Below are positions 1 through 6,712 of a DNA stretch of 33,001 nucleotides, piece by piece (position 1 is the stretch's first letter; every line of letters begins with the position of its first letter). Source of the stretch: Myxococcales bacterium. GTDB lineage: Bacteria > Myxococcota_A > Polyangia > Polyangiales > Polyangiaceae. The notes under the pieces are model-generated. The model was not told the DNA's origin, ran no database searches, and saw nothing but the letters and a program-made list of their open reading frames with translations. Made by a program: the position numbers and the translations under genes. The stretch is from positions 1-33,001 of the forward strand of contig JAJZQG010000082.1 in the NCBI GenBank assembly GCA_021847645.1. Reading direction: 5' to 3'.

Positions 1-107
1 TCCGATCTGACATTCATCTGCTGGTCGATGACCGCGACGGCCATGGGCACGGCATCGAAGAGCTGTCCCCGAATCCAACTTTCGAGATCGCGTCCGTGAG
101 GGCTCAC
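1..107 (-). CDS. PAS-domain sensor kinase, N-terminus only (runs off window)
   Basis: A GTG at 107 opens a frame that stays open to base 1 (35 full codons). Its GTGA overlaps the stop of the response-regulator gene by 4 nt, so the two are probably translationally coupled. The visible peptide begins VSPHGRDLESWIRG and continues with LFDAVPMAVAVIDQQMNVRS. The second stretch is the typical opening of a PAS domain in a bacterial histidine kinase: an amphipathic helix, then a first strand of the type AVAVID. Only the start is visible, so the kinase core is inferred, mainly from the partner receiver gene directly upstream. If real, it would phosphorylate that receiver. A PAS-GGDEF or another PAS protein is also possible. 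Confidence 0.6.
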   Translation of the reverse strand, partial: MSPHGRDLESWIRGQLFDAVPMAVAVIDQQMNVRS

Positions 108-514
108 GAGGCTTTGACCTCCCGCGCACCCAGCACGTCCCGCAGGACCTTGCCGAGCGCGGCAGCAGATACCGGCTTCTCGAGGAAGCCTTCCGGCGGC
201 GGAATCGACTCGTCGGGCACCAGGCGACGGAACCCTTCGGAGGCGAAGTCCTTCGCCGAGCTCATTCCGCTCACCACGACCACGGGAATGTCCCGGTGCC
301 GGTCCGAGGACTTCAAGGAACGATACATGGACATGCCGGAGCGTCCCGGCATCATGATGTCGAGCACGATCAGGTCCGGGCGCCAGGTGTCGACCGCAGC
401 CAGCAGCGAGCCGCCCTCGAAGGCCACCGACTCGAACCCCGCGTCCTCGATCGCAGCGGCGAGGTACAACCGGATATCGGGCTCGTCGTCGATGACCATG
501 ATCCTCTTCGTCAT
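104..514 (-). CDS. Single-domain (CheY-like) response regulator, Rrf1-like position
   Basis: A 136-aa protein made only of a receiver domain. The acidic pocket is D9/D10, the phospho-acceptor is D52 (in LIVLDIMMPG), the switch Ser is S82 (VVVVSGMS) and the conserved Lys is K113 (FLEKP). There is no output domain, so it must act through a partner protein or as a phosphate relay. The start at 514 (MTKRIMVIDDEP) is chosen because the receiver fold begins there. The open frame extends to 670, but those 52 codons are Arg/Pro-rich and unlike a receiver. Only a weak AAAGGG-like ribosome site precedes it. It is the ninth gene of the redox operon and overlaps the next, PAS-kinase gene. In Desulfovibrio vulgaris the hmc operon is likewise followed by a receiver gene, rrf1; this equivalence is inferred from position. 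Confidence 0.88.
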   Translation of the reverse strand: MTKRIMVIDDEPDIRLYLAAAIEDAGFESVAFEGGSLLAAVDTWRPDLIVLDIMMPGRSGMSMYRSLKSSDRHRDIPVVVVSGMSSAKDFASEGFRRLVPDESIPPPEGFLEKPVSAAALGKVLRDVLGAREVKAS

Positions 515-630
515 GAGGAGCACCCTTTCGCAGCCCGTCCCCACGGGCAAGGCACCCCCCAAGCGACGGTTCGCGGGCCGGACGCATCCGGACGCGATGG
601 GAACAGGGCGCCCGCGATCGAAATGCCTTG

Positions 631-644
631 GCCGGCATGCCGGC
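631..644. repeat. 14-bp perfect palindrome GCCGGCATGCCGGC
   Basis: A perfect inverted repeat in the gap upstream of the response-regulator gene. It could be an operator or a short RNA hairpin. No T-run follows on either strand, so it is not a classical terminator. Confidence 0.4.
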
Positions 645-687
645 ACCTGGGCGCCGTATCCGCTATGCATTCCGTATTCACATTCCT

Positions 688-708
688 GTTCCTAGTTCCT
701 AGTTCCTC
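688..708. repeat. Three tandem copies of GTTCCTA (last one partial)
   Basis: GTTCCTA occurs at 688-694 and 695-701, and GTTCCTC follows at 702-708. On the transcribed minus strand this reads as TAGGAAC repeats just downstream of the hmcD stop. The function is unknown; slippage or a protein-binding site are both possible. Confidence 0.55.
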
Positions 709-741
709 GCCGCCGTCCGTACCACGTCCGCCTGCAGATGC

Positions 742-867
742 CTAGGAGCCGGGCCCCTCGCGCTCGGTCAGGAATCTCCAGAACGGAATGAACAGCAGCA
801 GGAACCCGAAGGCTACCAGGTAGGTCATCCCCTTGGTGTGCGTGAGGAAATCGAACATCGTGTACAT
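742..867 (-). CDS. hmcD: Small membrane subunit of Hmc-type complex (HmcD-like)
   Basis: A 41-aa protein, MYTMFDFLTHTKGMTYLVAF then GFLLLFIPFWRFLTEREGPGS, ending at a TAG at 742. It has one hydrophobic helix (about residues 14-33) flanked by an FDFLT/WRFLTERE-type pattern that I know from small proteins next to NrfD-type subunits in Hmc and related complexes. A GGAGG ribosome site lies 5 nt before the ATG. It sits 21 nt after hmcC, the place HmcD occupies in Desulfovibrio (A-B-C-D order). It is likely a structural single-span subunit. Its short length makes it easy for gene callers to miss. Confidence 0.8.
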   Translation of the reverse strand: MYTMFDFLTHTKGMTYLVAFGFLLLFIPFWRFLTEREGPGS

Positions 868-888
868 GAGTTCCTCCTTGTCGCGGCC

Positions 889-2082
889 TCAGTGCATTCC
901 CTTGTATTCCGGGTGGTCATGCAGGATCGGCATGCGACGAACGATCCAGCGGTAGGCGACGACGCCCAAGGTGACCAGCGAGACGCTGACCCAGACTTCC
1001 ATCCAGCTGGGCACGTACCTGCGGTCGGCGGGGAGATACCAGTGGAAGGCAATCCAGGAGACGTTGAGACGGTTGAGGATGACGCCCGCGACGGTGATGA
1101 TGGCGGCGATGCGGACGGCCAGGGGCTTGCGCTCGCGCACGCCGGCGGCGAACAGGAAGGCGGGGAGGACGACGAAGCCCAGCAGCTCGACGAGGAACCA
1201 GGCGCCCATGGGGGATGCGAGGTAGTGCCACTTGTCTTCGACGGACAGGGCGAGGATGCGCACGGCAAAGTAGGTGAACAGGACGACCGCGGCGGCCTTG
1301 CCCAGGCCGAGCGTGATGCGCTCGAACTGCTCGTGGGTGATCTCGATCTGGTCGTGGAACGCTCGGTGGGCCAGGCCCGACTCGACGATGACCATGGACA
1401 GGCCGGCGGCCACGGCGGAGATGAAGAACTGGATAGGGACGTAAGAGGAGTACCAGAGCGGGTGGAGCTTGGTGGGCGTGATCTGGTAGAGGGCGCCGAG
1501 GGTGGACTGGTGGAGCGTGGAGAGCACCAGTCCGAAGATGGTGAGCGCGATGGTCAAGCTGGTCACGATCTTGCGCGCGCGCTTCCAGCCGAGCCATTCG
1601 AAGACGGCGGGGGTGGTCTCGACGAACAGGGTCGTGAGGTACAGGGCGACGCACAGGGAGACTTCGAACAGGGCAGAGGTGGGCCCCGCCTGCATGATGA
1701 AGGGGTAGGGCAGGCGCCAGGGGCGGCCGAGGTCGGCGAGGAGCCCGAGCACGACCAGGAAGTAGCCCAGGAACCCGGTCAGGATCGCGGGGCGCACGAC
1801 TGGCGTGTATTCCTTCATGCCGAACAGGTAGACCGCGGCGGAGGTGACGAAGCCACCGGCCGCCAGGGCGACGCCGGTCATGACGTCGAAGCCGATCCAC
1901 AGGCCCCAGGGGTTGTCATTGGTCAGATTCGTGGTGGCGGCCAGCCCGCGGGTGAAACGCACCACCAGAATCGCGGCCCCCACGATGAGGATGAACCCTG
2001 CTACGAAGTCGAAGGTCGTGAGCCCCTTCTTGCCGGGTGAGCTGGCAGGGAGCTGTTCGTCGTGCGACGCGGCCTGACTCAT
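889..2082 (-). CDS. hmcC: NrfD/HmcC-type integral membrane quinone-site subunit
   Basis: A 397-aa polytopic protein with about ten hydrophobic segments, the first near residues 24-44 and the last near 365-385. NrfD-family features include the early NPWGLWIGFD segment, the GADLGRPWR-like stretch (here LLADLGRPWRLP) and SSYVPIQFFISA. Family knowledge: NrfD/HmcC/DsrP proteins bind menaquinol in the membrane and pass electrons to the adjacent ferredoxin-like subunit; they carry no haem. Its ATG overlaps the hmcB stop (ATGA), the usual pairing of a four-cluster ferredoxin with its NrfD partner. A hydrophilic N-terminus of about 20 residues precedes the first helix. Assignment to the HmcC branch rather than DsrP or ActC rests on operon context. 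Confidence 0.9.
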   Translation of the reverse strand: MSQAASHDEQLPASSPGKKGLTTFDFVAGFILIVGAAILVVRFTRGLAATTNLTNDNPWGLWIGFDVMTGVALAAGGFVTSAAVYLFGMKEYTPVVRPAILTGFLGYFLVVLGLLADLGRPWRLPYPFIMQAGPTSALFEVSLCVALYLTTLFVETTPAVFEWLGWKRARKIVTSLTIALTIFGLVLSTLHQSTLGALYQITPTKLHPLWYSSYVPIQFFISAVAAGLSMVIVESGLAHRAFHDQIEITHEQFERITLGLGKAAAVVLFTYFAVRILALSVEDKWHYLASPMGAWFLVELLGFVVLPAFLFAAGVRERKPLAVRIAAIITVAGVILNRLNVSWIAFHWYLPADRRYVPSWMEVWVSVSLVTLGVVAYRWIVRRMPILHDHPEYKGMH

Positions 2083-3125
2083 GGCTTGACCTCCGTCTTC
2101 TTCGCGGCTTCGGCCTGGGCCTTGGCAACGGCCTGGGCGACGGCCTTCTGCTTGTCAGCCGAGGCCTTGGCGGTCGCCTCGTCGAGCTTGCGCTTGAGCT
2201 CGGCCTCGGCCTGGGCCTTGGTCTCGGCCACGGCCTGGTCCCGCTCCTTGGTCGCCAGCGCATCGCGGCGCTTGGTGAACGCGTAGATGCCCGCAAGCAG
2301 CCCCGGGTAGATGGTCACGAACAACGGCACCACGGACAGGTACGACGTGCCAATCTCGGGTAACGAGGTGTGAGTCACGTCGGCGTGCAATCCAAGACGC
2401 GCAAAGGGAACCCCTGCGAGCACGAGCCAGCTGGTGCCGCCGAACTCGTTCTCACCGAAGATGTGATTGATGTACCGCTCCGGCTCCTTGCGGATGCGCT
2501 CCCTGGCAAGAGTCAGCAGATCCTCGCGACGGCCGAAGACGATGGCACCGGTGGGGCATGCCGCGGCGCACCCGGGCTGCTTGCCTTCCTTGATGCGGTC
2601 GTAGCACATGGTGCAGCGGCGCACGCGCGGGCTGGTCGGGTTGTCGTACTCGTAGCTCAAGGCGTCGTAGGGACACGCCATGACGCAGTATCGGCAGCCG
2701 ATACAGACGTTGGGATTGTAGAGCACCGGCCCCTCGGGGGTCTTGGTGAACGCGTGCACCAGGCAGACGGTGGCGCAGCACGGCTCGTTGCAGTGCATGC
2801 ACTGGTGCTTGCGATAGACGACCTTGCCGTCGCCACCGTCGTAGCGATTGACGACGGTGAAGTGGACGGTGCTGGTTCGTCGCTCGTGCTCGAACACGGA
2901 CATGTCGGGCGGTGGCGGCTGGGGCGCGGGCAGGTTGTTGACCTCCGCGCAGCCGCGCTCGCAGGAGCGGCAGCCGACGCACAGGGTGGTGTCGTGCAGC
3001 AGGCCGTAGCGCCCGGGGTAGCCGGGGAACCTCTCGACGCCGGCCGCGTTCGCCGTACCGGCGGCTGCGGATGCTCCTGCCGTGGCGGCCAATCCCGCCA
3101 GGAAGCCTCTGCGTGTCACGCTCAT
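2079..3125 (-). CDS. hmcB: Tat-exported four-cluster ferredoxin with membrane anchor (HmcB-like)
   Basis: 348 aa. A Tat signal (TRRGFLAG, residues 4-11) leads an Ala-rich signal or anchor. Four [4Fe-4S] motifs follow: C49/52/55/59, C109/112/116-117/121, C141/144/147/151 and C171/174/186/190. This is the DsrO/HmcB/NrfC pattern. One transmembrane helix (about 262-283) follows the Fe-S domain. Beyond it runs a Lys/Ala/Glu-rich tail of about 65 residues (284-348) with coiled-coil character, not something I expect in HmcB. The first residues after the helix (TKRRDALATKER) are basic, so the tail should be cytoplasmic. The start at 3125 is supported by GGAGG and by ATGA overlap with hmcA. Role: electron wire between the periplasmic HmcA haems and membrane HmcC. 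Confidence 0.9.
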   Translation of the reverse strand: MSVTRRGFLAGLAATAGASAAAGTANAAGVERFPGYPGRYGLLHDTTLCVGCRSCERGCAEVNNLPAPQPPPPDMSVFEHERRTSTVHFTVVNRYDGGDGKVVYRKHQCMHCNEPCCATVCLVHAFTKTPEGPVLYNPNVCIGCRYCVMACPYDALSYEYDNPTSPRVRRCTMCYDRIKEGKQPGCAAACPTGAIVFGRREDLLTLARERIRKEPERYINHIFGENEFGGTSWLVLAGVPFARLGLHADVTHTSLPEIGTSYLSVVPLFVTIYPGLLAGIYAFTKRRDALATKERDQAVAETKAQAEAELKRKLDEATAKASADKQKAVAQAVAKAQAEAAKKTEVKP

Positions 3126-4678
3126 GGGTTCGCCTCCGCCGCCTTTGCGTGGCAGTCCGTGCAACCAACGGCCTTGATCGACATTCGCTTGTGGCAGTCG
3201 ACGCACTGGCGGTGATACGCCTGCAGGGCCGACGGTCTGTCGCGCAATGCTTCGTCTTCCTTACCGTGGCACGAGGTGCACCGCGACGCTTTGGCACGCT
3301 GGGCCTCGTGGTGATGACAGCCCTCGCACAGGGTCGTGGCCTGCCCGTGAAACGTCGTGGCCAGGGGATTGGCACGTACGGCCTTGTCCAGGCGCGCGAT
3401 GATCTTGGGGTGCGGCATCTTCGCGCCCTGGTACAGGTGCGCGAGGTCCTTGATGACCAGATCCTTGTCCGGCAGGTCCGGGCTGGTGGGCAAGGCGCCG
3501 AGCTCCGCCGGCTTGTCCTCCGGATTGGTGTCCGCGGTCGCGCGCGGATGATCGCCGCCGTCGTGGCACACCGCGCATCGGGCGCTGGTGCCCCGGCGCA
3601 CCGTGCCGTCGTGGCAGCCGGCGCACTCGGGATTGGCTTCGGCCCGACGCTCGTGGCAGCCGACGCAGCTTCGGGACGAAGTCCGCGCGTGGAAGGCCGT
3701 GTCGAGGGTGACCCAGCCGCCCTCGGCCTTGCCCTCGTCGGTGTGGCAGTCCTGGCACTTGCGCATCGTGTCGTGATGGCAATCGGTGCAGGACCCTGTG
3801 GCCGTCTCGTGCTTCTCGTGGGGGAAAACGACGGTCGCGGTCGTGGCCCAGGGTGCACGCATCCAGATCCAGACACCCTGTCCGCGGTCGAGCCGGGGAA
3901 TCGGGTCCAGTCGCTTGACGGCCCGGAGCTTGGCGGGATCGTGGCAGCCGGCGCAATCGGTGGGGCCGGCCTTCTTGCCGGAGGCAGCCGTCTTGACGTG
4001 GCATCCCACGCAAGCCGCGTGCGCCGCGTGTTGCCAGGACAGCTTGCGTCCGTCATCGGCCTTGCCATGGCAGTCGGTGCAGGCGCTCTCTTCGCCCTTG
4101 CGATAGACGAGCTTTCCGGCGGCCTGGTCGTAGACGTGATGGCACTTCTCGCACTTGCTATCCTCGGCAGCGACGTGGCGCTGGTGCAGCGACAGGTCCA
4201 TGGCGACGGGGGCTTGCGCGGCAGAAGCCGAGGAGCCGCGGTGGCATTCGCCGCACAGCTCGGGGCCTGCTTTCTGCCCGGCGGGCGGGCGCTTCTGATG
4301 GCAGCCGATGCACAGCTCGTGGTACTGGTCGATGGCCGAAGAGCGCGTCGTTCCGGCCGCCAGGCTCACACCCTTCAAGCTCATGTCGCCGTCGTTGGGC
4401 GCAACGTGGCATTGGGCGCAGGGGTCTTTGCCCAGGGCCTTGACGTGGTCGGCGTGCTCGAAGCGGGCGGGAGCGCGCTGCTGGGGCCCCAGGGCCGTGG
4501 GCAAGGTCATGTCGATGCACGACGGGGAGGAGCAAGGCAAAGCTTCGGGGTCCTTGGCGCTGCAGGACACCAGGGCGGCGGCCAGGCACGCGAGAGCGAG
4601 CAGGGCCGAGGGCGCGGCGAGGCACCGCAGCGCGAGGGACCGAGGGGATCCGTGGGACATGGGCTGGAATCTCCTCAT
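3122..4678 (-). CDS. hmcA: Sixteen-haem c-type cytochrome, lipoprotein (HmcA-like)
   Basis: 518 aa from the ATG at 4678, which overlaps the hmcF stop by 4 nt. An in-frame ATG at 4660 has a better ribosome site (AGGAG, 10 nt) and could be the true start. I count exactly sixteen CxxCH haem motifs, from CAQCH near residue 87 to CTDCH near the C-terminus. This is the haem number of Desulfovibrio HmcA, and the length is close to that family. A signal peptide ends in a lipobox, LVSC, with lipidated Cys39 (Cys33 from the later start), so the protein should be tethered on the periplasmic side. Many extra His residues (for example CHH after motifs 4, 8 and 13) could be distal ligands. Role: periplasmic electron acceptor/donor hub of the complex. 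Confidence 0.93.
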   Translation of the reverse strand: MRRFQPMSHGSPRSLALRCLAAPSALLALACLAAALVSCSAKDPEALPCSSPSCIDMTLPTALGPQQRAPARFEHADHVKALGKDPCAQCHVAPNDGDMSLKGVSLAAGTTRSSAIDQYHELCIGCHQKRPPAGQKAGPELCGECHRGSSASAAQAPVAMDLSLHQRHVAAEDSKCEKCHHVYDQAAGKLVYRKGEESACTDCHGKADDGRKLSWQHAAHAACVGCHVKTAASGKKAGPTDCAGCHDPAKLRAVKRLDPIPRLDRGQGVWIWMRAPWATTATVVFPHEKHETATGSCTDCHHDTMRKCQDCHTDEGKAEGGWVTLDTAFHARTSSRSCVGCHERRAEANPECAGCHDGTVRRGTSARCAVCHDGGDHPRATADTNPEDKPAELGALPTSPDLPDKDLVIKDLAHLYQGAKMPHPKIIARLDKAVRANPLATTFHGQATTLCEGCHHHEAQRAKASRCTSCHGKEDEALRDRPSALQAYHRQCVDCHKRMSIKAVGCTDCHAKAAEANP

Positions 4679-5991
4679 GAGGGCTTCTCGATGGCAGCGA
4701 CGAGAAGCTCGTTGATGAACTTGACGTGCATGCCCAGCTTGTAGTGGCCGATGATGTCTTCGATACCGCTGTGGCAGTTGTGGCACGGCGTGATGATCGT
4801 GCGAGCGTGGGTGGCAGCCATCTGCTCGGCCTTCACGCGGATGCTCTTCATGCGGGACAGCTTCCAGGGAGGCCCGCAGTTGATGACGCCTCCGCCCGCT
4901 GCGCAGCAGTAGTTGTGCTCGTAGCGCGGGTCCATGTCGCGGAAGTCCTCGCACAGCTGGCTGACGACATAGCGCAGCTTCTCGTGCAGGCCGCGGCCGC
5001 GCACGATGTTGCACGGGTCCTGCACGGTCACGGGCTCCTTGATCTTGCGGACGATCTTGAGCCGGCCGCTCTTGATGAGGTCGTAGTAGAACTCCACCGC
5101 ATGCACCATGGGGATGGGTGGCTCGCGCCAGCCCAGCCAGCGAGGGCCGTCGTAGACCGCACCGCGATAGGCGTGGCCGCACTCGCCCATGACGATGCGA
5201 TTGACACGTAGCTGCAGCGCCTTCTCCCAGTGCGCGCGCTCGACGCGCCCCATCACCTCGAAGTCGCCGGAGTACATGGCCATGTTGGAGTTGTCCCAGC
5301 CGTCTCCACTGGGCATGGTCCAGTCGATCCCGGCGGCCTTCATGATGATGGCCATGTTGCCGATGAGCTGGGCCAGGATCTTGGGCTCCGGGGCGATGAC
5401 CGAGTACATGACGTCGGCGCCTTCCTTGTCGAGGGGGATGCGGGCGCCGGGCAGCTCGGACTTGGCCTCCTCCTCCTGCCACATCAAGGTGTCAATCCAG
5501 TCTTCGGGTTGGACCCACATCTGGTTGGACGTGGCGGCGTGGCTGTTGACGGTGTCCTGCAGGTACTGGGGCACGACCCCGAGCAGGGCGCAGATCCGCC
5601 GCACGGTCATCATCAGGTAGGCGATGTCGATGCCAAAGGGGCAGTACATGCTGCAGCGACGGCACGCCCCGCACTCGGTGAAGGCGATGCGGGCCGCGTT
5701 GCGTATGAATTCCTTGTCGACGTCGCCGTCGCGCCGGACCATTTCCCAGAGGGTGTTCTTGACCTTTGCCACGGGGGAGAAGGCCGGGTCGCGGTCGCGG
5801 GACAGGAAGGTATGGCAGGCGTCGGAGCACAGGCCGCACCTGACACAGGTTTCCAGGTAGACGCGCAGGCGGGCGGCGCTGTCATCGCGGACCACCCGCC
5901 GAATCACGCGGCGGATCTTGTCCGGCGTGAGCTTCTCGACACCTTCGTCGATGCCCTTGTCCCGGACCTGCGCTTCGTTGGGTTGCGTCAT
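4675..5991 (-). CDS. hmcF: HdrD/DsrK-like cytoplasmic Fe-S subunit (HmcF/TmcB-like)
   Basis: 438 aa, no signal peptide. Two N-terminal [4Fe-4S] ferredoxin motifs are C49/52/55/59 and C107/110/113/117. The C-terminal CCG domain shows C-x34-CC-x39-C-x2-C (DPCNIV, NYCCAAGG, PCHNC), the non-cubane cluster motif of heterodisulfide reductase HdrB/HdrD and of DsrK/HmcF/TmcB. The first CCG half is degenerate (GECGHAYRG). Family knowledge: this subunit is the cytoplasmic redox site facing an unknown thiol/disulfide or Fe-S partner, linked to the membrane cytochrome b. The ATG at 5991 has AAGGA 8 nt upstream; the frame remains open further upstream but loses family character. It lies directly after hmcE and overlaps hmcA. 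Confidence 0.92.
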   Translation of the reverse strand: MTQPNEAQVRDKGIDEGVEKLTPDKIRRVIRRVVRDDSAARLRVYLETCVRCGLCSDACHTFLSRDRDPAFSPVAKVKNTLWEMVRRDGDVDKEFIRNAARIAFTECGACRRCSMYCPFGIDIAYLMMTVRRICALLGVVPQYLQDTVNSHAATSNQMWVQPEDWIDTLMWQEEEAKSELPGARIPLDKEGADVMYSVIAPEPKILAQLIGNMAIIMKAAGIDWTMPSGDGWDNSNMAMYSGDFEVMGRVERAHWEKALQLRVNRIVMGECGHAYRGAVYDGPRWLGWREPPIPMVHAVEFYYDLIKSGRLKIVRKIKEPVTVQDPCNIVRGRGLHEKLRYVVSQLCEDFRDMDPRYEHNYCCAAGGGVINCGPPWKLSRMKSIRVKAEQMAATHARTIITPCHNCHSGIEDIIGHYKLGMHVKFINELLVAAIEKPS

Positions 5992-6047
5992 GCTGAATGT
6001 CCTTGGTTGCCGTTGCGGGGGCGCGCCCCGGAGCGGGTGGTCGCTTG

Positions 6048-6692
6048 TCACCAGTCCCGCGCGTGGCGCACGGCCCCGAACTCGCTGCCCATGTAGGCGC
6101 GTGAGAAGACGAACCAGAGCATGTGAGAGAGCCTGGTAAAGGGAATGGCTAGGAGCCAGAGGACGCCGCACAGGATGTGGGCGGCGATAGTCCACTCGTA
6201 GCTGAGCCAATGGTGCGCGGCGATGAAGCCCGTGGCAAAGGGGGCCAGCACGACCACCAGGACGAGCAGATCGCGCCAGGCGGTCACGAAGCGAACCTCG
6301 GGCACCAGCAGGCGTCGCGCGAGGAAGAAGACGCCGACGCCCAGGACCACCAGCGTCATGCCGTCGGTCAACGATGCCGGAAGGCTGGGCCAGGGCAGGT
6401 TCCAGGACTGGCGCCAGAGCATGGCGTGGCCGGCCGCCAGCAGCGGAGCCAGCAAAAGGCAGATGTGGAAGCAGAACGAGAGGCCGGTCGTCCACGGGTG
6501 AAGCCGCATGCTCCGGGCGCCGAAGGGCAGGAGCCAATGGCCCACCGAACGAGCGCCGTAGTGCGCGTCCATGACGGGGTAGACGACCTTTTCCTTGCGT
6601 GCCAGAAGCCCCATGGAGACCAGCTTGTAGACGCAGCCTAGGGCGAATCCGACGAGGGCGATCCAGGTGAGCACATTCCAGGCGTGCAGCAT
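6048..6692 (-). CDS. hmcE: NarI/DsrM-like membrane cytochrome b (HmcE/TmcC-like)
   Basis: 214 aa with about five hydrophobic helices. Candidate haem b ligands are His at 76 (FCFHIC), 89 (AAGHAM), 160/161 (AHHWLS), 172 (AAHILC) and 190 (LSHMLW). This layout and length fit the gamma-subunit-like cytochromes b of nitrate reductase and of the Hmc/Tmc/Dsr complexes, which pass electrons between quinone and the HdrD-like subunit encoded next. A GGAG site precedes the ATG, and the TmcD-like gene ends 20 nt upstream. The 56-nt spacer to hmcF contains a 12-bp palindrome GGGGCGCGCCCC (6018-6029), possibly an mRNA hairpin. Which histidines bind haem cannot be decided by eye. Confidence 0.88.
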   Translation of the reverse strand: MLHAWNVLTWIALVGFALGCVYKLVSMGLLARKEKVVYPVMDAHYGARSVGHWLLPFGARSMRLHPWTTGLSFCFHICLLLAPLLAAGHAMLWRQSWNLPWPSLPASLTDGMTLVVLGVGVFFLARRLLVPEVRFVTAWRDLLVLVVVLAPFATGFIAAHHWLSYEWTIAAHILCGVLWLLAIPFTRLSHMLWFVFSRAYMGSEFGAVRHARDW

Positions 6693-6712
6693 GTTGACTC
6701 CGAGCGAGCGAT

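Larger units (their letters stand above)
515..741. other. 227-nt spacer between hmcD and the response regulator
   Basis: This is the longest gap inside the operon. It holds a perfect 14-bp palindrome (631-644) and a 7-bp tandem repeat (688-708), but no convincing gene or promoter. The frame upstream of the receiver start has atypical composition. An internal promoter or an mRNA processing site here would let the two-component genes be expressed separately from the redox genes; this is inference. Confidence 0.5.

Noticed and set aside
515..670. N-terminal extension of the response regulator starting at 670
   Set aside because: The added 52 residues are Arg/Pro-rich and lie before the canonical receiver start MTKRIMVIDDEP.
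838..2040. Plus-strand frame of 400 codons opposite hmcC
   Set aside because: Asp/Gly/Glu-rich shadow of a ten-helix membrane protein; no domain and no ribosome site.
2452..4068. Alternative minus-strand frame inside hmcA/hmcB
   Set aside because: Ser/Arg/Pro-rich out-of-frame reading of the same cysteine-rich genes, with no coherent domain.
3071..4744. Plus-strand frame of 557 codons opposite hmcA
   Set aside because: The other strand encodes 16 CxxCH motifs with correct operon overlaps; this frame is compositional.
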